Origin: Planctomycetota bacterium
GTDB lineage: Bacteria > Planctomycetota > Planctomycetia > Gemmatales > Gemmataceae
NCBI GenBank assembly: GCA_003671255.1
Contig: QWPF01000010.1
Span: 1-46,799, forward strand
Direction of reading: 5' to 3'
DNA length: 46,799 nucleotides
Shown: piece after piece, positions 36,195 through 45,098 of the stretch
Layout of the letters: every line of letters starts with the position of its first letter
How positions within the stretch are numbered: position 1 is the stretch's first letter
Position numbers and translations under genes: made by a program
The notes under the pieces: generated by a model
What the model was told of the DNA's origin: nothing
The model's database searches: none
Seen by the model: only the letters and a program-made list of their open reading frames with translations

Positions 36195-36695
36195 TTAAAC
36201 TTTAATTACAGACAAAATGGTGATGTCTTCGTTTGGAACATCTCCGTGCCCCATTTTGTTCCCGGTTTGCACGCCTTCGATGGTATCGAGGATTTCCATT
36301 CCGGAGGTAACCTTGCCAAACACGCAGTAACCAGCGCCATCGCCTGAATTGGCTCTGTTTAAAAAATCATTATCTTTGACATTAATAAAAAATTGACTGG
36401 AAGCGCTATCGGGATCAGGTGTACGGGCCATGGCAATAGTGCCCCTCAGATTGGTCAGCCCATTGAAGGATTCATTTTTAATGTTTCCTTTGGTTGCTTT
36501 CTGTTTCATTCCTGGGTTAAAACCACCACCCTGAATCATGAATTTCTTAATGACCCGATGAAAAATGGTACCGTCAAAAAATTTGTCTTCCACATAAGAC
36601 AAGAAGTTTGTGACGGTGATTGGTGCAGCTTTTTCATCTAGTTCGATAGTGAATTCGCCCTTGGATGTATTAATCTTAACACTTGGATTTGCCAT
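36195..36695 (-). CDS. Cytoplasmic peptidyl-prolyl cis-trans isomerase (cyclophilin type)
   Basis: A 166-residue cyclophilin accelerating proline isomerisation in protein folding. It lacks a signal peptide. Family pieces are visible in order: [46 protein letters not shown] (the catalytic FHRV..F), RGTIAMARTPDPDSASSQFFINV, YCVFGKVTSGMEILDTIE. The Phe-Met-Ile-Gln-Gly-Gly-Gly and SQFFIN segments of the active site are intact. It follows the exported paralogue by 26 bp on the same strand and is probably in the same operon. Confidence 0.95.
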   Translation of the reverse strand: MANPSVKINTSKGEFTIELDEKAAPITVTNFLSYVEDKFFDGTIFHRVIKKFMIQGGGFNPGMKQKATKGNIKNESFNGLTNLRGTIAMARTPDPDSASSQFFINVKDNDFLNRANSGDGAGYCVFGKVTSGMEILDTIEGVQTGNKMGHGDVPNEDITILSVIKV

Positions 36696-36721
36696 GATAT
36701 ATTTCTCTTTCTTAATGGGGA

Positions 36722-37315
36722 TTATTTAACACGGGTTACGGATTTGATGACTACATCTTTGGTTGGCACATCGCCAATTTGCCCTTGAATAGACATAGTT
36801 TCGACTTTACGGATTTTGTCAACCACATCCATGCCGTCGATAACCTTGCCAAACACGCAGTATTTTGGTTGGTCAAGTTTGGCATTGTCTACAGTGTTGA
36901 TGAAAAATTGACTTGTTGCACTATCTAAAACACTGGTACGAGCCATTGCGATTGAACCACGAACATTGGAAAGCCCGTTGCCTGACTCATTCTTGATGGG
37001 GGCTTTGGTTTTCTTTTGTTTCTTTTCGAAGTCTGAAATCGCTTTGGCGTCTTGAAGGCCTGTTTCAAAGCCGCCACCTTGAATCATGAAGTCTGCAATA
37101 ACACGGTGAAAAATGGTGCCATCGTAAAACTTATCATCTACATAGGAAAGGAAGTTTTTTACGCTGATTGGTGCAGCACTTTCGTTAAGTTCAACCTTGA
37201 TATTGCCAAGGGATGTTTCAATATTGACAACGGTTCTTTTTTCTTGGGCAAAGGCACAGGAAGTGAAAGAAACTGTTAAAGCTGCAAAAAGCGACATGGC
37301 TAAAGATAAACGCAT
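36722..37315 (-). CDS. Exported peptidyl-prolyl cis-trans isomerase (cyclophilin type)
   Basis: A 197-residue cyclophilin with a signal peptide ([23 protein letters not shown]). It is the periplasmic counterpart of the next gene. It carries the same core: [88 protein letters not shown] ~15-residue insertion ([17 protein letters not shown]) sits before RGSIAM where the cytoplasmic copy has a short loop. Probably first in the pair's transcript. The signal-peptide region has a Cys (SFTSCAFA), which might hint at a lipoprotein but lacks a proper lipobox. Confidence 0.95.
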   Translation of the reverse strand: MRLSLAMSLFAALTVSFTSCAFAQEKRTVVNIETSLGNIKVELNESAAPISVKNFLSYVDDKFYDGTIFHRVIADFMIQGGGFETGLQDAKAISDFEKKQKKTKAPIKNESGNGLSNVRGSIAMARTSVLDSATSQFFINTVDNAKLDQPKYCVFGKVIDGMDVVDKIRKVETMSIQGQIGDVPTKDVVIKSVTRVK

Positions 37316-37497
37316 AGCTTAAACTCCTGAAGAATGGTTAATGATTGGGGAAATAATAGCAGTTTTCTTAGTGGTTGTCTTCCCTCAAATCATAAAAGTT
37401 TTAAACGCTACATTTTTTTTATAGATGCTTGTGTTTTTTACCATCCTTTCGCTAAACTTATCATAGATACTTATAGCTTAAGGAGATAAGCAATTTC

Positions 37498-38403
37498 ATG
37501 TTGCCACTTGATACGATCGAAAAACCAGCGCCAGGCAAACGATTGCCCTCATGGATGAAAAAACAATTTCCTGTGGGCAATGAAAATTCGTTCACCCAAT
37601 CATTGCTGGACGAACTAAAACTTGAAACAGTATGCGAAAACGCGCGTTGTCCAAATAGGGCAGAGTGCTATTCGCGAAAAACCGCAACCTTCATGGTGCT
37701 GGGGAATGTTTGTACCCGACCCTGTGGTTTTTGCTCTGTCCCCAAGGGTGAGCCCCTTCATGTGGAAGATGATGAACCCGAGCGCGTTGCAGAAGCTGCA
37801 TTTCGTTTAGGTTTGCGTTTTGTTGTCATCACTTCGGTTACCAGAGATGATCTTCCCGACGGTGGCGCTGATCACTTCCGCAAATGTATTCTTGCTGTTA
37901 GAAAAAAAACGGGCGCTGCTGTCGAAGTTCTTACTCCAGATTTTCAAGGTGATATGTCTGCTGTTGATATTGTGCTATCTGCTGATCCCGAAGTCTTCAA
38001 CCACAACATGGAAACTGTTCCAAGGCTTTATAAAAAAGCCCGGGGCAGGGCAATCTATGAGCGAAGCCTTGCTGTTCTCCATCACTCAAAAAAAACCAAA
38101 CCCCACATTGTTACTAAATCAAGCATCATGCTTGGCATGGGCGAAACCAACGACGAATTGATGGAAGTTTTTGCTGATCTCCGAACCGTAGATTGTGATA
38201 CGCTTACCTTGGGTCAGTATCTTTCTCCAACCTTAAAGCATATGCCTATTGCCCGGTTTGTTCCACCTGAAGAGTTTGATTACCTTGCAGTTCTTGCCCG
38301 ATCTTTAGGCTTTAAGAAAGTGGTTGCGGGGCCTTTTGTTCGTTCCAGTTACCATGCAGATGAAATGGCTGAAGTAAATCTTCATCCTGTTAATACCCAT
38401 TAA
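37498..38403 (+). CDS. lipA: Lipoyl synthase
   Basis: A radical-SAM enzyme that inserts two sulfurs into octanoyl chains on lipoate-dependent proteins. Length 301 is normal. The auxiliary [4Fe-4S] cluster motif CENARCPNRAEC (Cys46, Cys51, Cys57) and the radical-SAM motif CTRPCGFC (Cys72, Cys76, Cys79) are both present. GADHFRKCI, FNHNMETV, KSSIMLGMGE, TLGQYLSPT and the C-terminal RSSYHADE also match. AAGGAGA stands ~10 nt before the ATG. It begins the run lipA-tmk-holB with 20-30 bp gaps. Confidence 0.98.
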   Translation: MLPLDTIEKPAPGKRLPSWMKKQFPVGNENSFTQSLLDELKLETVCENARCPNRAECYSRKTATFMVLGNVCTRPCGFCSVPKGEPLHVEDDEPERVAEAAFRLGLRFVVITSVTRDDLPDGGADHFRKCILAVRKKTGAAVEVLTPDFQGDMSAVDIVLSADPEVFNHNMETVPRLYKKARGRAIYERSLAVLHHSKKTKPHIVTKSSIMLGMGETNDELMEVFADLRTVDCDTLTLGQYLSPTLKHMPIARFVPPEEFDYLAVLARSLGFKKVVAGPFVRSSYHADEMAEVNLHPVNTH

Positions 38404-38422
38404 ATTACGAGATCAGTTGCCA

Positions 38423-39049
38423 ATGCCTAAGGGACTGTTCGTGAGTATGGATGGCTTGGATGGTTGTGGGAAATCCACGCAAGTAAGAAATCTTGCCGAT
38501 CGCCTCAGCGATTTGGGCTTTAAATCAACAACATGTGTTGACCCAGGTGGTACAGAAATCGGAAAGACTTTGCGTGAAATTCTTCTGCACCATAAATCTC
38601 ATATTGCGACCCGATGCGAAGCTCTTTTATTTATGGCAAGCAGGGCTCAACTTGTTGACCAAGTTATCCTGCCCGCACTCGAAAAGGGCGAGGTTGTTAT
38701 TTCCGACAGGTATCTACTTGCCAACATTGTGTATCAAGGATACGCAGGCGGTTTAGATTTAGATCAACTTTGGCAGACAGGTTTGTTGTCTACGGGTGGA
38801 TTAATTCCTGATATTACTTTCTTACTAGATCTTCCCGTTTTGGTTTCACGCCAAAGAGTAGGTAAGCCATCGGATCGATTGGAACAACGATCAGATGAAT
38901 ATTTTGAAAAAGTAAGGATGGGCTTTTTATCCGAAGCAAAGATTGGTAGACAGAAAATCAAGGTTGTTGATGCACTGAAATCCGTAAGCATTGTCGGGGA
39001 TTTAATATTTGCAGAAGTGAAAAACTTGCTCGATACCCGTAGCGCTTAA
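38423..39049 (+). CDS. tmk: Thymidylate kinase
   Basis: Phosphorylates dTMP to dTDP. The 208-residue protein shows the P-loop GLDGCGKST (11-19), the DPGGTEIG loop, VISDRYLLANIVYQG (DRY base contact) and GLLSTGGLIPDITFLLDLP. The LID region has SRQRVGKPSDRLEQRSDEYFEKVR. The frame starts with TTG at 38417; ATG 38423 is the likely start since it begins the kinase fold. The short gaps to lipA (19 bp) and holB (29 bp) suggest one transcript; the tmk-holB pairing is common. Confidence 0.95.
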   Translation: MPKGLFVSMDGLDGCGKSTQVRNLADRLSDLGFKSTTCVDPGGTEIGKTLREILLHHKSHIATRCEALLFMASRAQLVDQVILPALEKGEVVISDRYLLANIVYQGYAGGLDLDQLWQTGLLSTGGLIPDITFLLDLPVLVSRQRVGKPSDRLEQRSDEYFEKVRMGFLSEAKIGRQKIKVVDALKSVSIVGDLIFAEVKNLLDTRSA

Positions 39050-39078
39050 TAATTCACCTTTTTAGAGAAAGGTTTTCT

Positions 39079-40095
39079 TTGTCCTGGAAAGATATCGTAG
39101 GCCATGAAAGCCAGATTAAATACATGCTCCAAGCCTGGAAAACAAACAAGCTTGGGCAGGCTTACTTTTTCCATGGCCTTGATGGCGTTGGGAAACGAAC
39201 CCTTGCCATTGAATTTGGAAAAGCCCTCTTATGTACATCCAACAGCACTTTTGAAGCTTGTGGATTATGCCCCTCTTGCAAATTAGTTGAAGCTGAGAAT
39301 CATCCGGATTTACAGGTAAATGGCTGCCCCAAAGAAGTGCATGAGTTTCCCCGTGAATTAATGAAAGAAATTCTCGAAGGGTTTTCTTTTAAAGCTTCTC
39401 GGGGTGGTGCGAAAGTTCTGGTGATTGACGATTGCGATCTTTTAAATGAAGAATCGGGCAATATTTTTCTCAAATCTTTAGAAGAACCGCCCCCACATTC
39501 CATCATATTTTTGATCGGTACCAGCCTAGAGCGCCAGCTAGAAACGATTCTTTCCCGCTGCCAAAAATTGGCCTTTCATGGTTTGAATCAAAGCGAAATT
39601 GCAAAGGTGTTTTCGAATAATCAAATCGAAGGAAGTTTCGATTTAAATAAAATAGCCAGTGCTTGTGGCGGGTCTGTTTCCCAGGCGATCATGTTGACCA
39701 ACCCTGAATTTTCCCAAGTGGAAGATTCATTTTTCGCTGAAATTGTTATGCCGATGCCTGATCCCGTTAAACTCGTTAAAATGGTGATGGATTTTATCGA
39801 AGGTGCTGGAAAGGAAACTTCTGGCCAAAGGGTTAGAGCTAGGTGGTTGGTTCATGACACACTTTCCTGGTTGCGTAATCAGATCGTTACGGGGGATTCA
39901 TTGCACCGCCATCGGTTCCTGTTGCCTGCAGCAGTCAATATCGAAAAAGTTATGGCTATGTTAGAGGCTTGTTTTCAAGCAGAAAATCAAATTCAAAGAA
40001 GAGTCCAGCTTAGCCTTACGGTTCAGTGGTGGGTTGACGGGTTGATTTGGGCTGATTCGCTAGCTGCGTTTGATTCCCGTGTTGGTGCTCTCTAA
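39079..40095 (+). CDS. holB: DNA polymerase III delta' subunit
   Basis: Part of the clamp-loader. The 338-residue protein shows the N-terminal ATPase fold WKDIVGHESQIKYMLQAW, a P-loop GLDGVGKRT, zinc-binding cysteines in CGLCPSC (plus Cys near VNGCPKEV), Walker-B-like VLVIDDCDLLNE, and the arginine-finger-like SRCQ. It starts at TTG 39079 with AGAAAGG ~6 nt upstream; no ATG is present near the conserved start. The stop at 40093-40095 abuts the minus-strand CHAD gene, which ends at 40096. Confidence 0.88.
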   Translation: MSWKDIVGHESQIKYMLQAWKTNKLGQAYFFHGLDGVGKRTLAIEFGKALLCTSNSTFEACGLCPSCKLVEAENHPDLQVNGCPKEVHEFPRELMKEILEGFSFKASRGGAKVLVIDDCDLLNEESGNIFLKSLEEPPPHSIIFLIGTSLERQLETILSRCQKLAFHGLNQSEIAKVFSNNQIEGSFDLNKIASACGGSVSQAIMLTNPEFSQVEDSFFAEIVMPMPDPVKLVKMVMDFIEGAGKETSGQRVRARWLVHDTLSWLRNQIVTGDSLHRHRFLLPAAVNIEKVMAMLEACFQAENQIQRRVQLSLTVQWWVDGLIWADSLAAFDSRVGAL

Positions 40096-41016
40096 TCAAA
40101 ATTCAATTAAATGGGTTATTGTTTCTTTCCAAGAGATGAACAACTTCATGTTTGTTTCCAACAATTGTTGGCAATGAATCAAGAAAGAACAATTTTTTGA
40201 GTCATCGTTTAGAAGGTGAATATCTTTTTGATTTTGCGTGGAAGATTGAACGAATGCAGTCTCTTCGATTTGAAAATGTAAATCGTTAATCATTCCTAAA
40301 ATCTTTTGACCTTTTCTAAGGGCTTCATAAAGAGGAAGTGCGATTTCAAAAGGGATGGCATCTCCCATGATTTCCAACCCATAGCGCAGGAATTTGATTT
40401 TAAGCCTGAACGCATGTAAACCTTCTTTTGAATCAATAACGGTGTTGATATTAGTTTTAAATTCGTCAACTATTTTCATAAGGCTTAGTTTGGACCATTC
40501 AAAAAAACTAGTTGATGCAGGTTTGTTTTCTGATGTGATTAGTTTGGAGCTGGTTTTTAAGAGGCGAAATACAAGCTTTTCAGCTTTTACATTGAAGAAT
40601 TTTAGAGCATCTTTTTCAAAACTAATTCGGTTGGCCCAAAGAAATCCCTGTAAAAACGGTTTGCTGTTTTCTGGAGTTGATTCCTTATTGTATTTGTTGC
40701 AGGCTTTGTAAAAAACATCCCAGTTACGCATCGGACCAAAATGATCCATCAGTTTTTTTGTTCGAATTTGAACTTTTGCCAACATTTTTCTAGGTGCCAC
40801 TTGCTTGAATAATTTAATTGCAGTAGTCAACTTCCTGCTAGCAACTCTTATCTTATGTACCAATTTGGGTGATAAATTCTCGCTTCTGTTTTGCGTATCT
40901 AATACCTTGGCGAGGGATTGAAGCCTCGTTATCAAAATATGTTTGCAACCATCGTTAAGAGAGGTTGAAGAATTTATTTCAGGTTGCCAAGGGTTGGTTG
41001 ATTGTTTGTTTTTCAT
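40096..41016 (-). CDS. CHAD domain protein
   Basis: A 306-residue protein of the CHAD (conserved histidine alpha-helical domain) family, whose members bind polyphosphate through conserved His and basic residues on helical bundles. Seen: LVHKIRVASRKLTTAIKLFKQVAPRKM (the HK-R-x-x-R-(R/K) signature near residue 50-70), FGPMRNWDVF, and further helices with LHAFRLKIKFLRYGLEI (the second conserved H-x-x-R-x-x-x-K). No CYTH domain is fused. The ATG overlaps the thiO stop by 4 nt (41013-41016), so translation is coupled to thiO. Its stop touches the holB stop, with no space for a terminator. Confidence 0.88.
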   Translation of the reverse strand: MKNKQSTNPWQPEINSSTSLNDGCKHILITRLQSLAKVLDTQNRSENLSPKLVHKIRVASRKLTTAIKLFKQVAPRKMLAKVQIRTKKLMDHFGPMRNWDVFYKACNKYNKESTPENSKPFLQGFLWANRISFEKDALKFFNVKAEKLVFRLLKTSSKLITSENKPASTSFFEWSKLSLMKIVDEFKTNINTVIDSKEGLHAFRLKIKFLRYGLEIMGDAIPFEIALPLYEALRKGQKILGMINDLHFQIEETAFVQSSTQNQKDIHLLNDDSKNCSFLIHCQQLLETNMKLFISWKETITHLIEF

Positions 41017-42134
41017 GATTGAAAGAGGGGTTTGCTGACCTGGAATTGTTCATTCGGTTTCATGAAATACTGATTATCTATACCAAGATCTTCCTGCATT
41101 AAAATAGATTTTATTAACAGGGCCGTAGCGGGAGAAGTTTGTAACCCTTGGCGAAAATGCCCCGCAGCGAAATATAAGTTATCTGATTCGGGTGATTTTC
41201 CTATTAGGGGTGAATTTTTGCTGCATCCCGGTCTCAGGCCTGACCAATGGTCGATAATTTTTGCATTGTTAAGCTGTGGGATAAGATCGCATGCCATTTT
41301 AAAAAGATAGTCTTTCCCTTCAGAAGTAGTGCTTCCGTTAAAGCCCACATCTTCTTCTGTGGATCCCACCAATACCAAACCTTCCCCTCTTGGGACAATG
41401 TAACATTTTTCTTTGAGGATGATTTCTTTGAAGGGAAGAGAGGTTTGCATTAAAAGCATTTGTCCCCTGATTGGGAAAATGTGCGTATCAATTTTTTCTT
41501 CTTGTAAAAAATCACCTGACCATGGCCCTGCAGTAATAATGAACTGTCCTGCATTAAAAACACCACTTCCCGATTCTAAACCGATAACTTGCTGGCCTTT
41601 TTTTATTAACCCAGTTATTTTGCAATCATTGTAAAATCGAACTCCAAGTAATTTGCATGCTTCTGTCAAAGCTTTTAAATGCCTTGGATTTCTTATTTGT
41701 GCCATCTCTGGGAAATAAGTCGTCTTGCAATGTTTTGGATCAAGATGAGGAGCTAAAGATTTTAAATTAATTTCAGATATTCTTTCAAAATTAATGTTTT
41801 CATTGGCCCAAGCTTGTTCATTTGTTTCGTCATAACACGAAGTTAGTTCCAAACCACCACATTTGAAATACCCATTATTTATGTTGGTGAATTGGAGGAG
41901 TTCAGAAGATAAAACTGGGAAAAGTTGACTACTTTTCGCCCTCAACCAATCTGCGGGGTTTGCTGCGAGATCCGGATTTCCCGGAGGAATAATTCCAGCG
42001 CCTGCCCACGATGCTTTTCGATAACCTAAAAACTGATCTATCAAGCTTACCTTTATCTTGTTTCTTGCAAGTTCGTAGGCGGTATTTAGCCCAATGACTC
42101 CTGCGCCAACGATAATTACATCTTGTGAATCCAT
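41013..42134 (-). CDS. thiO: FAD-dependent amine oxidase, glycine oxidase-like (ThiO)
   Basis: A 373-residue DAO-family flavoprotein. The N-terminal dinucleotide fold DVIIVGAGVIGLNTAYELA, SWAGAGIIPPGN, KALTEACKLLGV, ITAGPWSGDF, IFPIRGQMLLMQ, and the C-terminal GLRPGCSKNSPLIG and FAAGHFRQGLQTSPATA match glycine oxidase ThiO, which makes dehydroglycine for thiazole synthesis. No other thi gene is visible, so a general D-amino-acid oxidase role is possible. No ribosome site is clear before the ATG. It shares a 95-bp divergent region with mutS2 that includes a perfect palindrome. Confidence 0.82.
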   Translation of the reverse strand: MDSQDVIIVGAGVIGLNTAYELARNKIKVSLIDQFLGYRKASWAGAGIIPPGNPDLAANPADWLRAKSSQLFPVLSSELLQFTNINNGYFKCGGLELTSCYDETNEQAWANENINFERISEINLKSLAPHLDPKHCKTTYFPEMAQIRNPRHLKALTEACKLLGVRFYNDCKITGLIKKGQQVIGLESGSGVFNAGQFIITAGPWSGDFLQEEKIDTHIFPIRGQMLLMQTSLPFKEIILKEKCYIVPRGEGLVLVGSTEEDVGFNGSTTSEGKDYLFKMACDLIPQLNNAKIIDHWSGLRPGCSKNSPLIGKSPESDNLYFAAGHFRQGLQTSPATALLIKSILMQEDLGIDNQYFMKPNEQFQVSKPLFQS

Positions 42135-42198
42135 ATTGTTTTTATAGGGAAATAAGCCTTATGTTTCCGAACGATTATTGAGTAAAATCCTAGTATTC

Positions 42199-42215
42199 GT
42201 AAAATAATATTTTAC
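42199..42215. promoter_or_regulatory. Perfect 17-bp palindrome in the thiO/mutS2 divergent region
   Basis: GTAAAATAATATTTTAC is a perfect inverted repeat with 8-bp arms around a central A. It lies 14 bp before the mutS2 start and 64 bp from thiO. It looks like an operator. It also contains TATTTT/AAAATA, so it could overlap a promoter. No repressor can be named. Confidence 0.55.
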
Positions 42216-42229
42216 ATAACTTCGATAGG

Positions 42230-44161
42230 ATGGCATCTGTGGCATTCGATTTGCATACTTTGGAACTGTTGCAGTTCCCAAAAATCCGGGAAATGACAGC
42301 CTCTTATTGTTTCACATCCTTGGGAAAAGAACGCGCTTTTCAAATGAATTGGGTTGATAGTTTTGATGTTTTGCGTGATGAAATCCTTCTTGTTACCGAA
42401 ATGGTTAAAAGTCTTTCTTTAGACCAAGCCCCTCCTTTTGCAGGCTTATCAGATATTCGTATATTGGTTAGGCGTGCATCCATCGGTTCGCAACTCACCG
42501 CCGAGCAACTCCTGCAAATCTCGGATGCTTTGGTATGTACGGGGCATATGTATCGTTATCGTATGCGATTGCACGAAACGCTTATGACTTTATCTGAATT
42601 ACTTGCGCCTGTTGATGATTTAAGCCTTACCGCAAAAATGATCCAGGGTTGCATTGATCCAAGAGGTCAGGTTTTGGATATGGCAAGCCCAGAACTTGGT
42701 GCAGTTCGCTTGAAAATTTCGGTAATTGAAGATGCGATCCAGGTACAGATCAGGAAAATAATTGCGGACCCTGAAATCAAGAAAATCCTGCGTTATCCGA
42801 ATGCAACTTTCAGTGGTGATCATTGCGTTTTGCCTATCCCAGCTAATCACAGGATGAAAATTCAGGGGGTGGTTCATCGTACCAGTAGTACGGGAGATAC
42901 GCTTTATATTGAACCCGCGCGTGTTGCAAAACTTAGTTCTGAAAGGGCAGTTTTAAAAGCTGCCGAACTTCGTGAGATAGGGAAAATTTTGCGTAGGCTT
43001 AGCTCTGAAGTCGGGAAAATCGCTATCCCAATTACGGATTCGCTCGAGATTCTGGCACATGTTGATCTGGTTTATGGGAAAGCTAAATTCTCTAACGCTT
43101 TTCTCATGGTTCCTCCAATCATAGACAAAGGTTCGTTGCTTTTACTTAAACAGGCACGCCATCCTTTGGTCGAAGATTTGTTGAACAAACAAAGTCTTTT
43201 GGTAACTTCTTCCGGGGAACCAAAAAAGATTGTTCCCATTGATGTCACCTTGGGAAGTGATTACCGCCTGCTGGTGATTACCGGCCCAAATACTGGCGGG
43301 AAGACCATCTCGTTAAAGACAGTAGGTCTTTTGACAGTAATGGCGCTATCAGGAATGCATATTCCGGCTTTGGATGGTTGCGTAATTCCCAAACTGGAAA
43401 ATGTTTATGCAGATATCGGAGACGAGCAAAGCATCGAGCAGTCGTTAAGTACTTTTAGTTCTCATATCTCAAGAATTTCAGAGATATTTAAAAAGGTAGG
43501 TGGAAAAAATCTTGTTCTTTTGGATGAAATGGGGGCCGGGACAGATCCGATCGAGGGCGCTGCATTGGGGCGCGCAATTCTTGATGGTTTGGGTGAGAAA
43601 AATTGTCTTGGCATGGTTACCACACATCTTGGTGATTTGAAAACTTACGCTCTTGAGCATGATTTTGCCCAAAATGCCGCTGTCGAATTCGACCTCGAAA
43701 CATTACGACCAACCTACCGACTGTTGACAGGCAGGTTTGGCAAAAGTAATGCATTGAGAATTGCTAAGCGTCTTGATTTTCCGATTGAGTTGTTAAGGAA
43801 AGCCCATCGGCATCTTAAAAAGAAACGGAAAGGGAGAAAGTTGTTGAAGTTGCAAAGGGAAAAGCAAGAAGTATCAGATGAGCATGGGCTTATTTTGCAA
43901 GCGGAAGTTGAAGCAAGGAAGCAGGATATATTAATTAAACAACAAGAGTTTGCAAAACAACGCGAGTTAGAAAAAGCACAAATATTAGCTAACTTTCGTT
44001 TGCAATTGAAAGCAGGAGATATCGTGTTGGTTCAAAGGTTTGACAAGCAAGGCCGTGTTGTTCGTGTTGATGAAAAAAAAGGCCAAGTCAAAGTAAATGT
44101 GGGTCTAGGAGAATGGGAGATTCCCATGGATGAAATATTCCCACTTGCTCAAAAAGACTAA
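42230..44161 (+). CDS. mutS2: MutS2-family ATPase without Smr domain
   Basis: A 643-residue MutS2-type protein (about 780 is usual). The clamp and lever helices run to ~300. The ATPase core has Walker A GPNTGGKTIS (352-361), KLENVYADIGDEQSIEQSLSTFSSH and Walker B NLVLLDEMGAGTDP. A long helical region (~535-595) follows, then a KOW-like segment (LKAGDIVLVQRFDKQGRVVRVDEKKGQVKVN). The protein stops there, without the C-terminal Smr endonuclease domain, and the DNA after the stop does not encode one. Classic MutS2 acts on recombination intermediates or collided ribosomes. The Shine-Dalgarno is weak (AGG right before the ATG). Confidence 0.9.
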   Translation: MASVAFDLHTLELLQFPKIREMTASYCFTSLGKERAFQMNWVDSFDVLRDEILLVTEMVKSLSLDQAPPFAGLSDIRILVRRASIGSQLTAEQLLQISDALVCTGHMYRYRMRLHETLMTLSELLAPVDDLSLTAKMIQGCIDPRGQVLDMASPELGAVRLKISVIEDAIQVQIRKIIADPEIKKILRYPNATFSGDHCVLPIPANHRMKIQGVVHRTSSTGDTLYIEPARVAKLSSERAVLKAAELREIGKILRRLSSEVGKIAIPITDSLEILAHVDLVYGKAKFSNAFLMVPPIIDKGSLLLLKQARHPLVEDLLNKQSLLVTSSGEPKKIVPIDVTLGSDYRLLVITGPNTGGKTISLKTVGLLTVMALSGMHIPALDGCVIPKLENVYADIGDEQSIEQSLSTFSSHISRISEIFKKVGGKNLVLLDEMGAGTDPIEGAALGRAILDGLGEKNCLGMVTTHLGDLKTYALEHDFAQNAAVEFDLETLRPTYRLLTGRFGKSNALRIAKRLDFPIELLRKAHRHLKKKRKGRKLLKLQREKQEVSDEHGLILQAEVEARKQDILIKQQEFAKQRELEKAQILANFRLQLKAGDIVLVQRFDKQGRVVRVDEKKGQVKVNVGLGEWEIPMDEIFPLAQKD

Positions 44162-44186
44162 GCTCCTTCAGTGATAAGTTCGTGAA

Positions 44187-45089
44187 TTATAAAGGTTTTA
44201 TTTGCGAAATCGTGCTGGTTTCGATTGCTTTGTATCCTATAAGATTTAACAATTCAGGTTTTACTTTTCCGAGATAACACAGCATTATTCCAACTGCCAA
44301 CCCTTCGATGATTGCAAGGGGCAGATGAATCATACAAGTGATAAAAATGATTGGTTCCAGATTTGGAACTGCGCAAATTAGCATCGTTGTAGTATGTAAA
44401 AGTATGGTGAAAAGTACACCTAGCAAGCCAATGAAAAATCCTAAGGCAAAGAGCATACCATTTCTTGATTTAAATAAAACCCAAGTCGCAATCATTGATC
44501 CAATTGTAAATCCAAAAAGTGATATAGGGGAAGCTATATACAAAAAGACATGATTCAGGATTTCAGATTTTTCATCATATTTAAATTGCCAGACGAGCAT
44601 AAGAATACCAGAAATGGCTGCAAAAATACTGGTGATGATAATGGAGAAACAAACGGATAATTGGATGGTAGGTTTGCCTTGCAGAAGAGGCTTTTGAATG
44701 ATTTTTGCAAAATGGCTTATGAATAGTGCCGGGATGGTCATGACGCATATGTTGAGCCCAAGGGATAGAAAGCCGCCATGGGCGAAAAGTAACGATTGCA
44801 AAAACAAAGCAGGAGCGATTGCAAGGACAGCGCGCTGGCCTAGGATTACGCCGATAAGGCCGTTAAGAAGGAGGTGCGTTTTAGGCCCACCCGGGACTTG
44901 GATCGGAAATAAGCTTGTCAGAAAAAACACCGCGGTCAGTAAAGATATTTTTGGGATTTCGTCGTTAGAGAGGTTTCTACTTCCTAAAAGCAGTAAAAGG
45001 AGCGCGATGCACCAGCCTGTAATAATTCCAGGCCCTTGGATTAATCCATCGGGCAAGTGAACTCCAAAGATAGGTTCGAAAAAATACAT
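44187..45089 (-). CDS. cbiM: CbiM-family cobalt/nickel ECF transporter substrate-binding membrane protein
   Basis: A 300-residue polytopic membrane protein (about eight helices). It matches CbiM: the metal-binding HLPDG near the N-terminus, GGPKTHLLLNGLIGVILGQRA and FLQSLLFAHGGFLSLGLN. In CbiM/NikM the start is normally MHIPDG, with the N-terminal amine and His2 as ligands. Here a ten-residue extension, MYFFEPIFGV, precedes HLPDG, and no other start codon lies between. No ribosome site is seen; the ATG lies 9 nt after the DUF4198 stop, so translation is probably coupled. The energising CbiQ and CbiO genes are absent: the next gene, mutS2, is convergent 25 bp away. Confidence 0.87.
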   Translation of the reverse strand: MYFFEPIFGVHLPDGLIQGPGIITGWCIALLLLLLGSRNLSNDEIPKISLLTAVFFLTSLFPIQVPGGPKTHLLLNGLIGVILGQRAVLAIAPALFLQSLLFAHGGFLSLGLNICVMTIPALFISHFAKIIQKPLLQGKPTIQLSVCFSIIITSIFAAISGILMLVWQFKYDEKSEILNHVFLYIASPISLFGFTIGSMIATWVLFKSRNGMLFALGFFIGLLGVLFTILLHTTTMLICAVPNLEPIIFITCMIHLPLAIIEGLAVGIMLCYLGKVKPELLNLIGYKAIETSTISQIKPL

Positions 45090-45098
45090 TAGTGTTGG

